A stretch of DNA of 64,000 nucleotides from Cryptomeria japonica (Eukaryota > Streptophyta > Pinopsida > Cupressales > Cupressaceae): assembly GCF_030272615.1 (NCBI RefSeq), contig NC_081412.1, forward strand, positions 480,978,872 to 481,042,871, in the 5' to 3' direction. The translations under genes were made by a program, and so were the position numbers. Position 1 is the stretch's first letter. Each line of letters starts with the position of its first letter. Of this stretch, positions 34,660-47,500 are shown piece after piece. The notes under the pieces are model-generated. The model did no database searches. It saw only the letters and a program-made list of their open reading frames with translations, and had not been told where the DNA came from.

Positions 34660-37310
34660 TTGAACACCCCATATCCCTCTGCATCAGTATCCCCTTGGGG
34701 TGCACCTGTGCTATTTGTGAAGAAGAAGGATGGTTCTCTTTGGTTGTGCATCGATTATAGATGGTTGAATAAGATGACTGTGAAGAATTGTTATCCTTTG
34801 CCTCAGATTGATGACTTATTTGACCAGATTAAGGATGCAAAGGTCTTTTCTAAAATTGACCTTAAGTCTAGATATCATTGACCTTAATTCTGGATATCAT
34901 CAATTGAGGATACATGAGGCAAAAATTCATCGCACAGCCTTTCATACTAGGTATGGGCACTATGAGTTTACAATTGTGCCATTTGGTCTCACGAATGCAC
35001 CATTAGTGTTTATGAGTCTGATGAATGGTGTGTTCAAGACATACTTGGACAGATTTTTATTGATTTTCTTGGATGATATTCTAATATATTCTAGATTAGT
35101 GGAGGAGCATGAGGATCATGTCAGACAGGTTTTGCAGTGCCTTAGGGAGAACAATCTATATGCCAACTTGTAGAAGTGTGAGTTCTTTCAGTCAGAGGTC
35201 AGATATCTTGGTCATGTTATTTCAAGAGAGGGTATCGTAGTTGATCCCTCAAAGATTTAGGCGATAATGGATTGGTCGGCATCCACTAACGTGGGTGAGG
35301 TGCATAGTTTTATGGGTCTTGCTGGTTATCACTACATATATGTACAAGACTTTTCTAGGATTGCTCACCCCATTACTTCTCTTCAGAGGAAAGGGAATCA
35401 TTTCATTTGGTCAGAGCATTGTGAGACAGCTTTCAAGATTCTTGAGAGGTTGACCAATGCACTAATTCTTGCAGTTCCAGATTCGTTAGGTGATTTTGTG
35501 GTTTGTACAGACGCTTCATTGGAGGGTCTAGGAGTAGTGTTGAAGCAAAATGGTAGAGTTATTCCATACGAGTCACGGAAACTTAAAGATCATGAGAAAA
35601 ACTATCCCACCCATGATCTTGAGTTAGCGGTAGTGGTTCATGCTTTGGTTAGATGGAGGCATTTTCTTCTTGGACATAGATTCGAGTTGCATAGTGATCA
35701 TCGCAATTTGCAGTATATCTTCATGTAGCCGAATTTGAATGCTAGGCAGAGGCGTTGGATGGATTTTTTATGTGAGTACGACTTTGAGGTGACATACATT
35801 TAGGGTAAGGAGAATGTGGTAGCAGATGCATTGAGCCACAGGAGGTATGAGATTTCAGCAATGTCTCTTAGTGTGGATTTGAGGAGTCGTATTCTTAGTG
35901 CCCTTCCTTCAAATGTGTGGTATCAGGAGATTATTGCAGAGGTTGCGACAGGTAGAGCCCTTGATGGAAGATACGCAAGTTACTCAGTGGAGTCAGATGG
36001 ACTTCTTAGACATTTGGGATGCATTTACGTTCCACCATCAAATGGTCTTCGAGATTTGATCATGTCAGAGGCACATCGTGCACCTTATTTGGCACATCTA
36101 GGTGTTAAGAAGATGCACACAAATTTGAGACAGATATATCATTGGTCTGGTATGAGGAGAGATATTGCAAATTTTGTGGCATGTTGCCTAGAGTGTCAGC
36201 GAGTGAAGGCAGAGCTTCAACATCCTGTAGGATTGTTATAGTCACATTTCGTTCCAGGATGGAAATGGGATATTATATCTATGGATTTTATAGTTGGTTT
36301 GCCTATGTCTTCATGCCATCATGATGCTATTATGGTCACTATAGATAGATTGACCAAAGTAGCGCACTTTTCTTCGATCAGATCTTCATATACAGTAGCA
36401 ACAATAGCTCAGATTTTCTTGGAGGGAGTTGTGAGATTGCATGGTATTCCTCGGTGGATCATATCAAATCGTGATCCAGTGTTCACATCAACATTTTGGA
36501 CAACTCTTTAGCATGATTTGGGCACGCAGTTGAACTTTAGTTCAACTTATCACCCCGAGACAGATGGACAAACAGAGAGGACATGTTGAGGATCTATGTG
36601 ATGGATCAATAGTCTCATTGGGAGGATTACCTCTATTTGGTTGAGTTTGCATACAATAATGGTTACCACAACTCTATCAGTATGTCACCTTATCAAGCAT
36701 TATATGGTAGACCATATCGTACACCCCTGAGTTGGGACCCTTTGGAGGATAGAGTGCGTATTGGATAAGAGATGTTGTAGGATATGGAGGAGTAGGTGGC
36801 TCACATTAGAGAGAATTTGATGTCCACACAAGATAGACAGAAGAAGTATGCAGATGCACACCGAGTGGACAAACATTTTTCTTTTGGTGACAGGGTATTT
36901 TTTAGAGTTCACCCACGAAAGAGTCTGATCCGATATGGAAAAAGGCTCTAAGTTGGCGCCTCGATTTGTTGGACCATTTGAGATCTTGGAGCGGATTGGT
37001 CATGTGGCCTATCGTCTTGCCTTTCTGCCTAGCTTGTCTCACATCCATGATGTCTTTCATGTGTCAGTTTTGAGATTGTATCATCCCGATGTTTCACATG
37101 TGATTGATTGGAATACATTGCAGGTCGAGGATGAGTAGCCTTCTTTGGAGCCCATGCGCATACTCCAGTGCAGAGAGATTTCCCTCAGAGGTCGGGGAAT
37201 CGAGCAGGTAAGGGTCCAGTGGGATCCGAATGATGATTCTTCAGCTACATGGGAGGATGCAGCGTGGATGCAAGAGTTGTACCCCTATTTGTTCTCAAGC
37301 TTCCAAGAGT
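34660..37310 (+). pseudogene. Gypsy pol: RT, RNase H, integrase, chromodomain-like end
   Basis: [28 protein letters not shown] then, after a 22-bp duplication (34855-34898), [19 protein letters not shown] and active-site FLDDILIYS (35060-35090). RNase H: CTDASLEGLGVVL (about 35505) and THDLELAVVVHAL. Integrase: AHLGVKKMHTNLRQIYHW, CCLECQRVKAE (intact Cys pair), MDFIVGLP, IISNRDPVFTSTFW and TDGQTERT. C-terminus: [26 protein letters not shown], then RILQCREISLRGRGIEQVRVQW..DDSSATWED..WMQELYPYLF, a chromodomain-like tail. Stops at 34879, 35171, 35257, 35726, 35801, 36238, 36509 and others inactivate it. Confidence 0.85.
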
Positions 37311-37320
37311 AAGCCTAGGA
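34660..37320 (+). mobile_element. Second Ty3/gypsy chromovirus, 5'-truncated at the RT
   Basis: The element begins within the RT N-terminus ([18 protein letters not shown]) and lacks gag, protease and most of the RT lead-in. It runs through RNase H, integrase and a chromodomain-like C-terminus to a polypurine tract at 37321. It resembles the Tekay/Del chromovirus type by RT and integrase text. It lies in the same orientation as, and about 1.4 kb behind, the first gypsy. Confidence 0.85.
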
Positions 37321-37335
37321 AAAGGGGAGGAGGAT
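37321..37335 (+). other. Polypurine tract
   Basis: aaaaggggaggagga immediately precedes tgtagtgtccaacc, the start of an LTR. Confidence 0.75.
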
Positions 37336-40300
37336 GTAGTGTCCAACCTTGACCAGACATTTGTTTATATCTGATAGACTCATATGGATTTTATTTTATG
37401 CATGATGATACATTAGACATGATTAGGCATTACTTGATGCTATGGTTTATGCTTGGGCAGTTATGACTTTTACATGATTAAGATGACCTTCCTTGATGAT
37501 ACTTGCTATATGGATATTATGTTATGATGATGGTATCTTGTGATTACATGTATGATGCTATTCTTTGATGGTAGATTATGTATTGGTTTATGATACTGAT
37601 GGTACTAACCCCGATTATATGAGATGATTTCATGATTATTGTGGATTACTGTTTCTATTGTCTCCGTGAGGGAATCGACGTCACATCACTCATTGCGAGC
37701 AAGATGCATCATTGCGACATTCCCCACTTGTCTATTGTGATATATGGATATTATGTGCATGTCTGTATCTTCTCTTTGTTGTTGTAGGATCTCGCAAGTA
37801 CCAAACATTCATTTCCTCCTGGTATCTCCATGTGCAAGTTCCCCTAACTTGACAAGTGTGAGCATGTCCTTTTTCTCAATGGTAAAATTTTGGTTTGGAG
37901 ATGATGACAACTCCCTTTGTGTACTTTAGGTTTAATGGTAACACTTGTGTCTTGGTCAATGTTGGCTTAGTTTGTTGTGTTGTGACGCTTGTCTAGTTCC
38001 TAGCTTGTGGTTTGATTTTCGTTTGGAGCGTGTGTGTGAGTTATGTTAGAATGATTATTGGTGATTTCATGTTAGTTTTATTGTTGATTTTAATGGCCTG
38101 GATTTATTTATACTTTTTATTGAAATTTTATTTAATTTGATTTATTGGCCTTGGATGATTATTTATTTATTTATTTATTAATGTTTAGTGAGTTTATGTT
38201 GTTTATTTAATGTTTATGATTATCCATTTTATTTGGATTGATTAATTATTTAATTATTTATTTTTATTTAATTCATTTCCCTTGGATTATGTTTATTTAA
38301 TAATTAATATTTCTATTTGGGTCCTTTAGATTATTTTATAAGCCTTTGAGCTATTTATTTAAATTCTCATTTGATTATTTGATTATTAAATTATTTAATT
38401 ATCGACAGCTTATGTTTATTTATATAGTCTAATTTTATTTTAGTGGGGTGTATAAATACATATGATATAATAATAATATTTCCCCCACTTGGTTATATGA
38501 TAAATATATTATATATATTTTAGTTTTTCTCACCTACTCTTTACCCTCATTGGTTGAAATTGAAATGAAGAGGTAGAAATATAAAATATGGTTTGGTTGG
38601 TAAAATATACTCCAAAATGGAATATTTCGATTGGTTGGAATTTGGTTTGGATTTTGAGTTTTCATGTTTTTATTTGATTGACTGTGATGGTTTTGGGGTT
38701 GCTTCTGTGTGGAAAATTCTCTGCAAAAATTCTTGAGCTGAGGTTTGAGATTGGGATTCTGGTTTTGGATTGTTGTTGGATTGGAGTGTTGGAGCACTTC
38801 GTCAGTTTCTTTTGCCTTCAGATTGGTCACATGTTGGAGTTTTATTCTCATGGCATTTTGATTTTAATGGCTTTTTGGTTTACACTTTGTTTGCAAATGC
38901 TTTCCGGGAGTTGGGTAGAAAATAATTTATTTTTGCATAATTCATTATAGTTTCCAGGAGAATATTTGGGAATGAAATTTATATCATATGGTTTTTATAT
39001 AGTTTGTTGGAATTGCTCTCTATGTATTTTCTCCTTGTGAAATCCCTGCTTGTTGAGCCATTTGGGATGTTTTTTTTTAATTGGATTAGCTGCTCTTTTG
39101 TGAGGCTATTGGTCTCGAGCTGTTGGTCTTCAATTCCCTTTGAGTTTAGTGTGTTTTTATGAAGTTTTGGTGTGGAGAGCTAAGAGCTTTGTTTTGTCAA
39201 TTTCTCCTCCCACACTCTCCCATTCCATCTTTTGTTATTTTCTGAGTCTTCCCTATGTTTGGGTGACACTATTCACATTTTGTTTGAATTCATTGACCAA
39301 GTATATCATTTCATTTTCATAGCCGTAAAGTCTTTTGTGCTGCAACCTGTATTTTATGTTTGTGTTGTATTTGTTGATCTTATGTACAGGTATGCAACTT
39401 TCAGTTGAATTTATTAAAAAAATTATCAACTGGGTTTTCACGAATTTAGTTGGGTTCTTTTTTCTTGACGTTTTCTAAAATCTTTTTAAACATCGAGAAA
39501 TTTTTGATCTGGGTTTTTTAGTTATGATTAAAACACTACAACTGTGTATTTAGAGTTTTCCGATATTTCTGCTTATTTTGATTTGTTCTCTCAGTCATTT
39601 ACTATACCAAAGTCTATGTTATGATGTTGATTTACTATCTCAGATGTTCTATTACTCAGATTTACTGTTGTAATGGTTTTATTGAGTTTTTGGGATTCTC
39701 CGTGTTGAATTGTATACCTCTCATGTGAAGTGGCCATGAGAGAGGGCTGCAAATTTTATTCATATTAGAACCAACAAGTGTAGGTCCTTGCTATGATTTT
39801 ATTATTTTTTTATCAGCAGCCTTATTGATGCTTGATGGTTATCTTGCTTTGAATTTGCTTGCCAAGAGTTCATGTTGTTATCTTTCCTTCCTTGTTGTAA
39901 ACTAGATTTCATGTCATGTAATCATGTATCTCAGATGCAGTATGTATGATCAACTTGTTGTATGTTTACTTCAAATTTTAATTACTTTCATGTGGACCTC
40001 TTAGGCATCACTTAATTTTGTTGATCCATGTTAAGGGGAGTGGACTTCCTTGTAATGACTGGGATCATGAGAGTTGGGCGGTTAAGTTGATATGCCTTCC
40101 ATCTAGATCACCAGGGCACATGGGAGTTTTCCTTTGTATTAAACAAGTGATAACATAAAATGAACTTGGCTTGGGTAGTTAGATAACTAATAAGATAATA
40201 AATTGTTGATCCTCATGACTTATGCCTAGGGAGGATGTTTTAGGGTAAGTATGAGAAGACCGAGCTATGGTAAAGCTAATCTCCCTTAGACTCTCATAGG

Positions 40301-40680
40301 TTGAGATGGCTTCCACATGTTCATCGGGTTTGGGACCCCTGTTAAGTTTTATGGATGGCATGTGATGACACCACTCCTACATGAGATCCTTTGTTGTTGA
40401 TGTTCTTGATTCCTTGCCTTGTTGTTTAGCCTTTGGGAGCTTCTTGATTTCTTATGTGGTCATTTGTTCATGCTTGAGAGTGTTTCTTTAGTGTGCGTCA
40501 ACCCTTAGACCTAGAGTTGCTTAGGGACCTTCGTCATCTCCTAGCATGGGGAGTGGCTCCTTAGAGGTTCCACATGTTCAAGTGGTTGGTGCTTTTTACC
40601 ATTGGGTTTCTTTTTTCCTTTCTTGATGGTTTTCTTCTCTCTTGCGTTGATGGATCTTCTCTATTATGGCAGTTGGATAC
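37336..40680 (+). repeat. 3' LTR of the second gypsy, right end uncertain
   Basis: Starts TGTAGTGTCCAACCTTGACC, a plausible gypsy LTR start. A TATA box (gtataaatac, about 38450) follows AT-rich U3 sequence. The region to about 40380 carries LTR-like text without genes; a 10-bp match to an iMet primer-binding site at 40684 suggests the LTR could reach there. Only the left edge is well supported. Confidence 0.5.
38451..38458 (+). promoter_or_regulatory. TATA box of the gypsy LTR
   Basis: tataaata within tggggtgtataaatacat, about 1.1 kb into the LTR. Confidence 0.45.
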
Positions 40681-40683
40681 TTA

Positions 40684-40693
40684 TGGTATCAGA
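40684..40693 (+). other. Possible primer-binding site
   Basis: tggtatcaga matches the first 10 bases of the iMet-tRNA-type site. No gag sequence is recognisable downstream, so this could be chance or the leftover of a second internal region after a shared LTR. Confidence 0.3.
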
Positions 40694-40699
40694 TTTATG

Positions 40700-42126
40700 T
40701 ACATGGAATCTTGATGTATCTCTTGTTGTAGTCTTCATTGATGTAAAGAAAAGCATAACGTATTCATTGCAGTAGATTGTTGGAAATATTGTATAGGTTA
40801 GTGTAACTATGTTCATGATGTAGTAGCATGAACATGATGTACTCATGATATGCTATGTAATAGAATGTAGTCATGTTTATAATTGAGTTAGAGGAAGGAT
40901 CTTGTAATGAATTACTATGGATGTAGTAGCAATGATGGAAAGTTATTCATGTTATTGATTTGGTTTTATGATATTGTATTATGATGTTATTCATGTTGGA
41001 AACATGTTCTTGTACAACCATAAATGAATGATGAGACAGCTAGACTTAAACCCAATGATTCATGGATTATTAGAGTTGAAATCCTGGAAAGAAAACTAAA
41101 TTGAGCAAGTGGCTGAAAATTAGTATCATTCTAATGATCAATGACATCCTCCTAGAAGTAAATATGATCTCATAAGATGGCTGCAATAAATCAACCCACA
41201 CATGGTTAAATTAACATTCATGCTCTTGCATTGTCATCTTATAATTTATGCATTTCGTGATAGGATCAATGAATGAGCATATAGGTCTATGCATTATGTT
41301 TATGGGCTGCATTATAAACTTAACATAATGGCATTAGAATCTCTTAATGTGAAGGTATTGCATAAGGTATATGTAGTATGTAATATGCATCAAGTAGGAT
41401 GTTAAGTTAGTGATTGAGCATTGCATCATGCATGAGGTTTCATGATAGGAAATGGATATGTTAGATGCATTATTTCTAAGGTGGATGATTGAATATGCAT
41501 TAGAATTTGGTATGACATAATAGATGCATTGATGCTAAGGAAGAGTAAATATGGGAAGTACGAACATTTGGTTTTTGGAGCTTAAAATGAACCTTAGGTA
41601 AGAAGGGGAACCTTGCATTAATAATATAGTATATGGTTAAGAATAGATAATTGTATCATGATAGCTAGGTAAATGGTTAATTTGCATATGTGCATGAATG
41701 GGAGTTAGAGAATGTCATGTAGATTCTTCTTACATAAGAAAGAAATTGGTAGAATGCATTCATGATCATGTAGTTGCATATCATGACAAGAATCTAGATA
41801 AGTTGCATTCATACATATGCATTGGTAATAATGAATGAGTAGCAATGTTAAGTAAGTGATGACGTTAAAGTGCCCTAGGGATAGAGATGGTATCATTAAG
41901 TAATTCCTCTTGTGTAAGTTCTAATCAAGTTAATTATTAGATAAGATGTGTGTGTTCTAGATTTAGTTCACAATGTAAATCTTGCTAAGAGAAATATTAA
42001 ATTAAACTTTAAGTGTTTAAACAAAAAAATTAGCTTGTTTAAGGTTAGATTTGTGTAGTTTCTCTAGGGTATTTTGGGCTGGCATTATAGGAAGTGGCGA
42101 GATAAAGAGAGAGAGGGAGAGGGAGA
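40700..42126. other. No gene; atgcat-rich sequence
   Basis: Short ORFs only. Between about 41200 and 41850 the tetramer gcat and the hexamer atgcat recur conspicuously. A small (ga)n tract lies at about 42104-42127. Confidence 0.4.
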
Positions 42127-42885
42127 GATATGTTATGTCAATTTAAACATAATATGATTGTGCTATTTCCAAAATTATTAGTTCTTGCCAAGGTAGGATA
42201 CTATTGCATTCATTCCATTTTATTCTTTTATTAGTTTAACCAATCATTGTAAAGAATTGGAAAATTTGAACAAAAATACTATAATCTATATTTATTTTTT
42301 ATTTTACATAATTCTACAAATGTTATTTTTCTCTCTTTTCATTGGTCCAATCAATGTAAAATTATATATTTCAATTGATTTAATTCATTGCATGAAATCA
42401 AATGTCAAATCAATTTTTATAACATATAAGATATAGATTGATTTAATGTCTAGTATTAATGACAAAAACAAGCAAATTCACATACAAAAAATGTTGAATG
42501 GGGAAAGGGACATTTCCTTTTGTTCTCATCTTCAGTCCAAAAAAAGACAATCACATATATACATATATGTACATGTGCATATATGTACATATACAGGGAA
42601 AGAGAGACATTAAAATACAAATAGAGAGAGAAGAGATATAGGGATAAAGAGGTTGAGTGAAGGAGAGATAGAGGGAGAGAGAGATAAAGAGACAAAGAGA
42701 TAGAGTTAGGGAAAGGGAGAGATAGAAAGAGATAGATATTTAGTGGGAGGTATATAAATAGAAAGGTAGAGGTGGATATAGAAAGAAAAATGAGGAGATT
42801 TAAAGATATGAACAAAGAGAGATAGAAAAGAGAAGAATGAGAGATAGAGAGGGTGGGATTTAGAGATATGAAGAGAGATAGAGAG

Positions 42886-42946
<61 letters not shown>

Positions 42947-43760
42947 GGGTGTCAATTTAAACATATATGATTATGTTATTTTCAAAAAATTATTATTTCT
43001 TGCCAAGGTAGGATACTATTGCATTCATTTAGTTTTATTCTTTTATTAGTTTAACCAATTATTGCAAAGAATTAAAAATTTTGAACAAAAATACTATAGT
43101 GTATTTTACATAATTATGCAGATGTTATTTTTCTCTCTTTCTATTGGTCCAAGCAATGTAAAATTTATTTTTTATATTATATATTTCAATTGATTTGATT
43201 CATTGCATCAAATCAAATGTTAATTCAATATTTATAACATATGAGTTATAGATTGATTTAATGTCTAGTATTAATGACAAAAACAAGCAAACTCACATAC
43301 AAAAAATGTTTAATGGGGAAAGGGACATTTTCTTTGTTCTCATCTTCAATTGAAAAAAGGATAGAAACATATACATATAAAAATGTACATTTGTGTATAT
43401 GTACATATACATAGTTTTATGCTTTTATTAGTTTAACCAATCAGTGCAAAGAATTAAAATTTTGAACAAAAATATTGTAGTCTATATTTATTTTTTATGT
43501 ACATAATTATACAAATGTTAGTTTTCTTTCTTTTTATTGGTTCAAGCAATGTAAAATTTAGTTTTTATATTATATATTTCAATTGATTTAATTCAATACA
43601 TCAAATCAAATGTCAAATCAATTTTTATTAACATATAAGATAAAGATGAATTTAATGTCTAGTATTAATGACAAAACAAGCAAATGCACATACATAAAAT
43701 GTTGAATGGGAATAGGGACATCTTCTTTTGTTCACATCTTCAACCAAAAAAAGACAGCCG
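42127..43760. repeat. Repeat R, three imperfect copies in tandem
   Basis: Copies start near 42133, 42949 and 43404 (the last lacks the beginning). Shared blocks in order are gtcaatttaaacat, ttgccaaggtaggatactattgcattcatt, ttttattcttttattagtttaaccaat, ctctctttt.attggtcca, gatttaatgtctagtattaatgacaaaaacaagcaaa, and atgttgaatgggg-aaagggac. A (GA)-rich stretch (42600-42880) sits between copies 1 and 2. The minus-strand ORF at 42456-42815 is a reading of this low-complexity stretch. Confidence 0.75.
42889..42946. repeat. (TA)n(GA)n compound microsatellite
   Basis: (TA) from about 42889 to 42922 followed by (GA) to about 42946, directly before the second repeat R copy. Confidence 0.95.
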
Positions 43761-44961
<1,201 letters not shown>

Positions 44962-44975
44962 TTGAAGGAAATGTT

Positions 44976-45384
44976 TTTGATAAAAAAAGAAGCCAAAACT
45001 GGGGGGATGACCCGAAATACACGGCAAGCCCCAAAGAGACCATTAACAACACACACATAGTAGCCAAACGACAGAGCCTCAGCCAATCCCTATCTTAATA
45101 ATCAAAAACATAAACCACCTGCATCTATAGAATATCACAAGATTGATGTCAATCCCGTCCATATAGTGTCTAGAACAACAAATATCCATAAAGAAACTAA
45201 CATGAAACCAACTATCCCTAGAAGTGTAAGCATATTGTTCATACTATAGTAACTAAAGAAAATAAAAAGAGTCTTAACAAGCCACACATGGTTGATGATG
45301 AAATTAAACATAATAAGGATCCAGCTGATCCTGTATCGAAACCTTAAATAAAAAAGGAAAATAACACCCATTAATCATTTTTTC
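44976..45384 (-). other. 3' untranslated region of the composite LINE
   Basis: No open frame on the minus strand; T/G-rich text with gtcatccccccagttttggcttctttttttatc at the end, then the target duplication. It follows the stop of the unknown ORF. Confidence 0.45.
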
Positions 45385-46843
45385 CAGCCCCCATGTGCTG
45401 AGAGAACAACAAACCAGTCCAATCATCAACAAGGAATTCAAACAGATCCTTCGTGGTGTCACCTCCCAAGCCTCACTGGCTCTCTTTGTCCTAATGCAGA
45501 AGGCACAGAGTAGTGGTCAAGGAACGCATGACCTTTAGGGAAAATTTCGCAATTTTGTTGACATGGGTATCTAGAGAGTCAAGCTTCTTTTTCACACTAT
45601 TCATATACTTGGAGATAGCTTTACAACCCACACATTGAACAACCTCCTCCTTTTCACCTCCATCAACAACAGTCTGAATGCCCTCAGACTTCATCCCATC
45701 CTCCTCAAAGATTTGTTTAACTTTGTCATGGGGGGGAGGGAAGTGGTAGATAAGGGGGAGGTATTCTTATTATCTTCCTACAAGGTCCTAGAGTCAAGGG
45801 CGTTGGTGTTCAGCTTAGAAGACTCTAAACCCTCCGTGGCCTCCATGTCATCCTCAGCCTTATCACTGTACTCCTTCTCTGTGTCTTCCATGTCATCTTT
45901 GACATAGTTATTTCTCACAACAATTTGTTTCATATGGGGCTTACCAGCGAATCTGTTGGACCTACGAGGGGTCACACCATCTTCCGCGTCAGACTCAACT
46001 AACAGGACCTTGGGTTCATTTTTGGGTTTTTTGGACACGACTTTGGCAGCAGAAGGGTTACATTTGTTTTTTTCCACAATTTTAGGAGGGGAAATGAGGG
46101 GGGTGTGGCCAGGGGATTGACAGGGGGTATTGGGCTTTTTTGAGGTCTTTTTATTTCCCTTTTTAGCATCAGCAGAGGGGCCCGGGAAGGATGGTGAAAT
46201 TGCTATCCTGACTCATACATTGTCAAACATCCTTAACAGTGGATTCCAAAGCATGAAGTAAAAAGAATGGAAAGGAAATAATATCATGCTTGCAAAAATG
46301 ATTAAGCAATGAGAAGTGGTAATAATAGCAAACCCCGTATCTACCCTCAAGGGTAAAATACTTCATGATAATTTTACACACCTAGTCCCATGGATAAGGA
46401 AGACAATCTCTGTTGAGGGCCCCCCGCAGCTTAACTGGCTCCTCACCCTTTTTGTAGAATTTGTTCATACTGGTTTCGTCCATGACCCTACTAGTCTTCT
46501 TCCATTTCCTTCCCTCGATAGGCAGACCCATAGCCTGGGCAATGACATCCTCATTAATTTCAAAAGAGATATCCCCCATGATGACTCTACTATCATTCCA
46601 GCTATTGACAAACTGCATGGAAAGACTTTCATCGAACCCAGTCATGGCTTCCATGAATGGAACAATGCCCCCTTCCTTGACATACATACACACACAAGGG
46701 TCATTGCAGATGCAGTCATCAATAATGTCTGGCTCAACCCAAACTAAATCCCCCCCCATATCAGTTTCCTCCAGAGTGATGTTGGTAAGCAACACCGAAC
46801 TGATAATGGCTCTTGTAGAGGGAGAAACCAACATGAAGAGCAA
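45385..46843 (-). pseudogene. Unknown protein ORF inside the composite LINE
   Basis: An open 153-codon piece (46843-46382) reads MLFMLVSPSTRA, then FMEAMTGFDESLSMQFVNSW, VIMGDISFEINEDVIAQAMG and RGALNRDCLPYPWD. After a frameshift it continues YGVCYYYHFSLLNHFCKHD. Next come a Lys/Pro-rich region and a 99-codon piece (46077-45778) with TPRRSNRFAGKP and a strongly acidic tail, and a possible end DLFEFLVDDWTGLLFSQHMG near 45385. The segment FVNSW..VIMGDISFEINEDVIAQ loosely recalls plant transposon-associated N-terminal domains. No enzyme motif is visible. About 490 residues if joined. Function unknown; it could be a captured or element-encoded gene. Confidence 0.45.
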
Positions 46844-47296
46844 GAATGATCAACAAAATTTTAGCCAAAGTGTGATAAAAATGGAAATAATTATCATTTA
46901 TGGTGCTTCCCAAGGCACGTACCCGCCAACTTTGATAAGCATGCGAAGGGACACCTCTTATCTCCTCCACCAACTTGCAAAGAGCTTTATTTTGGAAAAA
47001 TCTCAAACTCCAATTATAGCAATAATTGTTGTACTTGCTATGGTCTATCATATTAATGATTAAAAGATGCAGCTACAATCTATCAGTATCACAAGTATAG
47101 GTGGCCAAACACGTCATCGCCAGGTCAAAGCGGTGAAGATTATGGGGACCACCGTTGGCAAAACCCGCCCAATTCAAATTTGAATTTCCCGCCTTCATCT
47201 TGATCTCATAGAAAGACCAATATGTCCACCCGTAAAATAAACCATAGAAAGTCATTGGTTGGTAAGGTAATTTTGATCTCTCCCTATGAGGGATTT

Positions 47297-47500
47297 CTAT
47301 CTATCAAAAAGCGATGCCAAGTGTCTCCAGCATCTCATACCTTTCATCTCAAGGCCCGCTGCAACTAGGGAGTCCGCCAATGAATTGCCCTCTCTATAAA
47401 TATGTTGAATATGAAATTCCTCCAGCCAAACAATCATAGACCATATGCCCTTGAGAATGATGTGAATCATCCAGCAAATCCCATAAACAATAATAAACAA
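47297..47500 (-). pseudogene. LINE RNase H C-terminal remnant
   Basis: The 67-codon piece contains WSMIVWLEEFHIQHIYREGN followed by SLADSLVAAGLEM. This matches the HIYREGN..AD.LA..G end of the RNase H domain found after RT in some plant LINEs. The rest of ORF2 is absent; LTR-like sequence adjoins it on the 5' side. Confidence 0.6.

Noticed and set aside
38534-38851. 105-codon minus ORF rich in Asn, Gln and Pro
   Set aside because: Lies inside the gypsy LTR and reads a G/T-rich leader on the opposite strand; no family resemblance.
42456-42815. 119-codon minus ORF rich in Leu, Ser and Tyr, looking like membrane segments
   Set aside because: It reads through (GA)-rich repeat sequence; hydrophobicity is a by-product of CT-rich codons.
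46461-47063. 200-codon plus ORF
   Set aside because: It is antisense to the unknown ORF at 45385-46843 and its upstream region, which has the better protein-like text.
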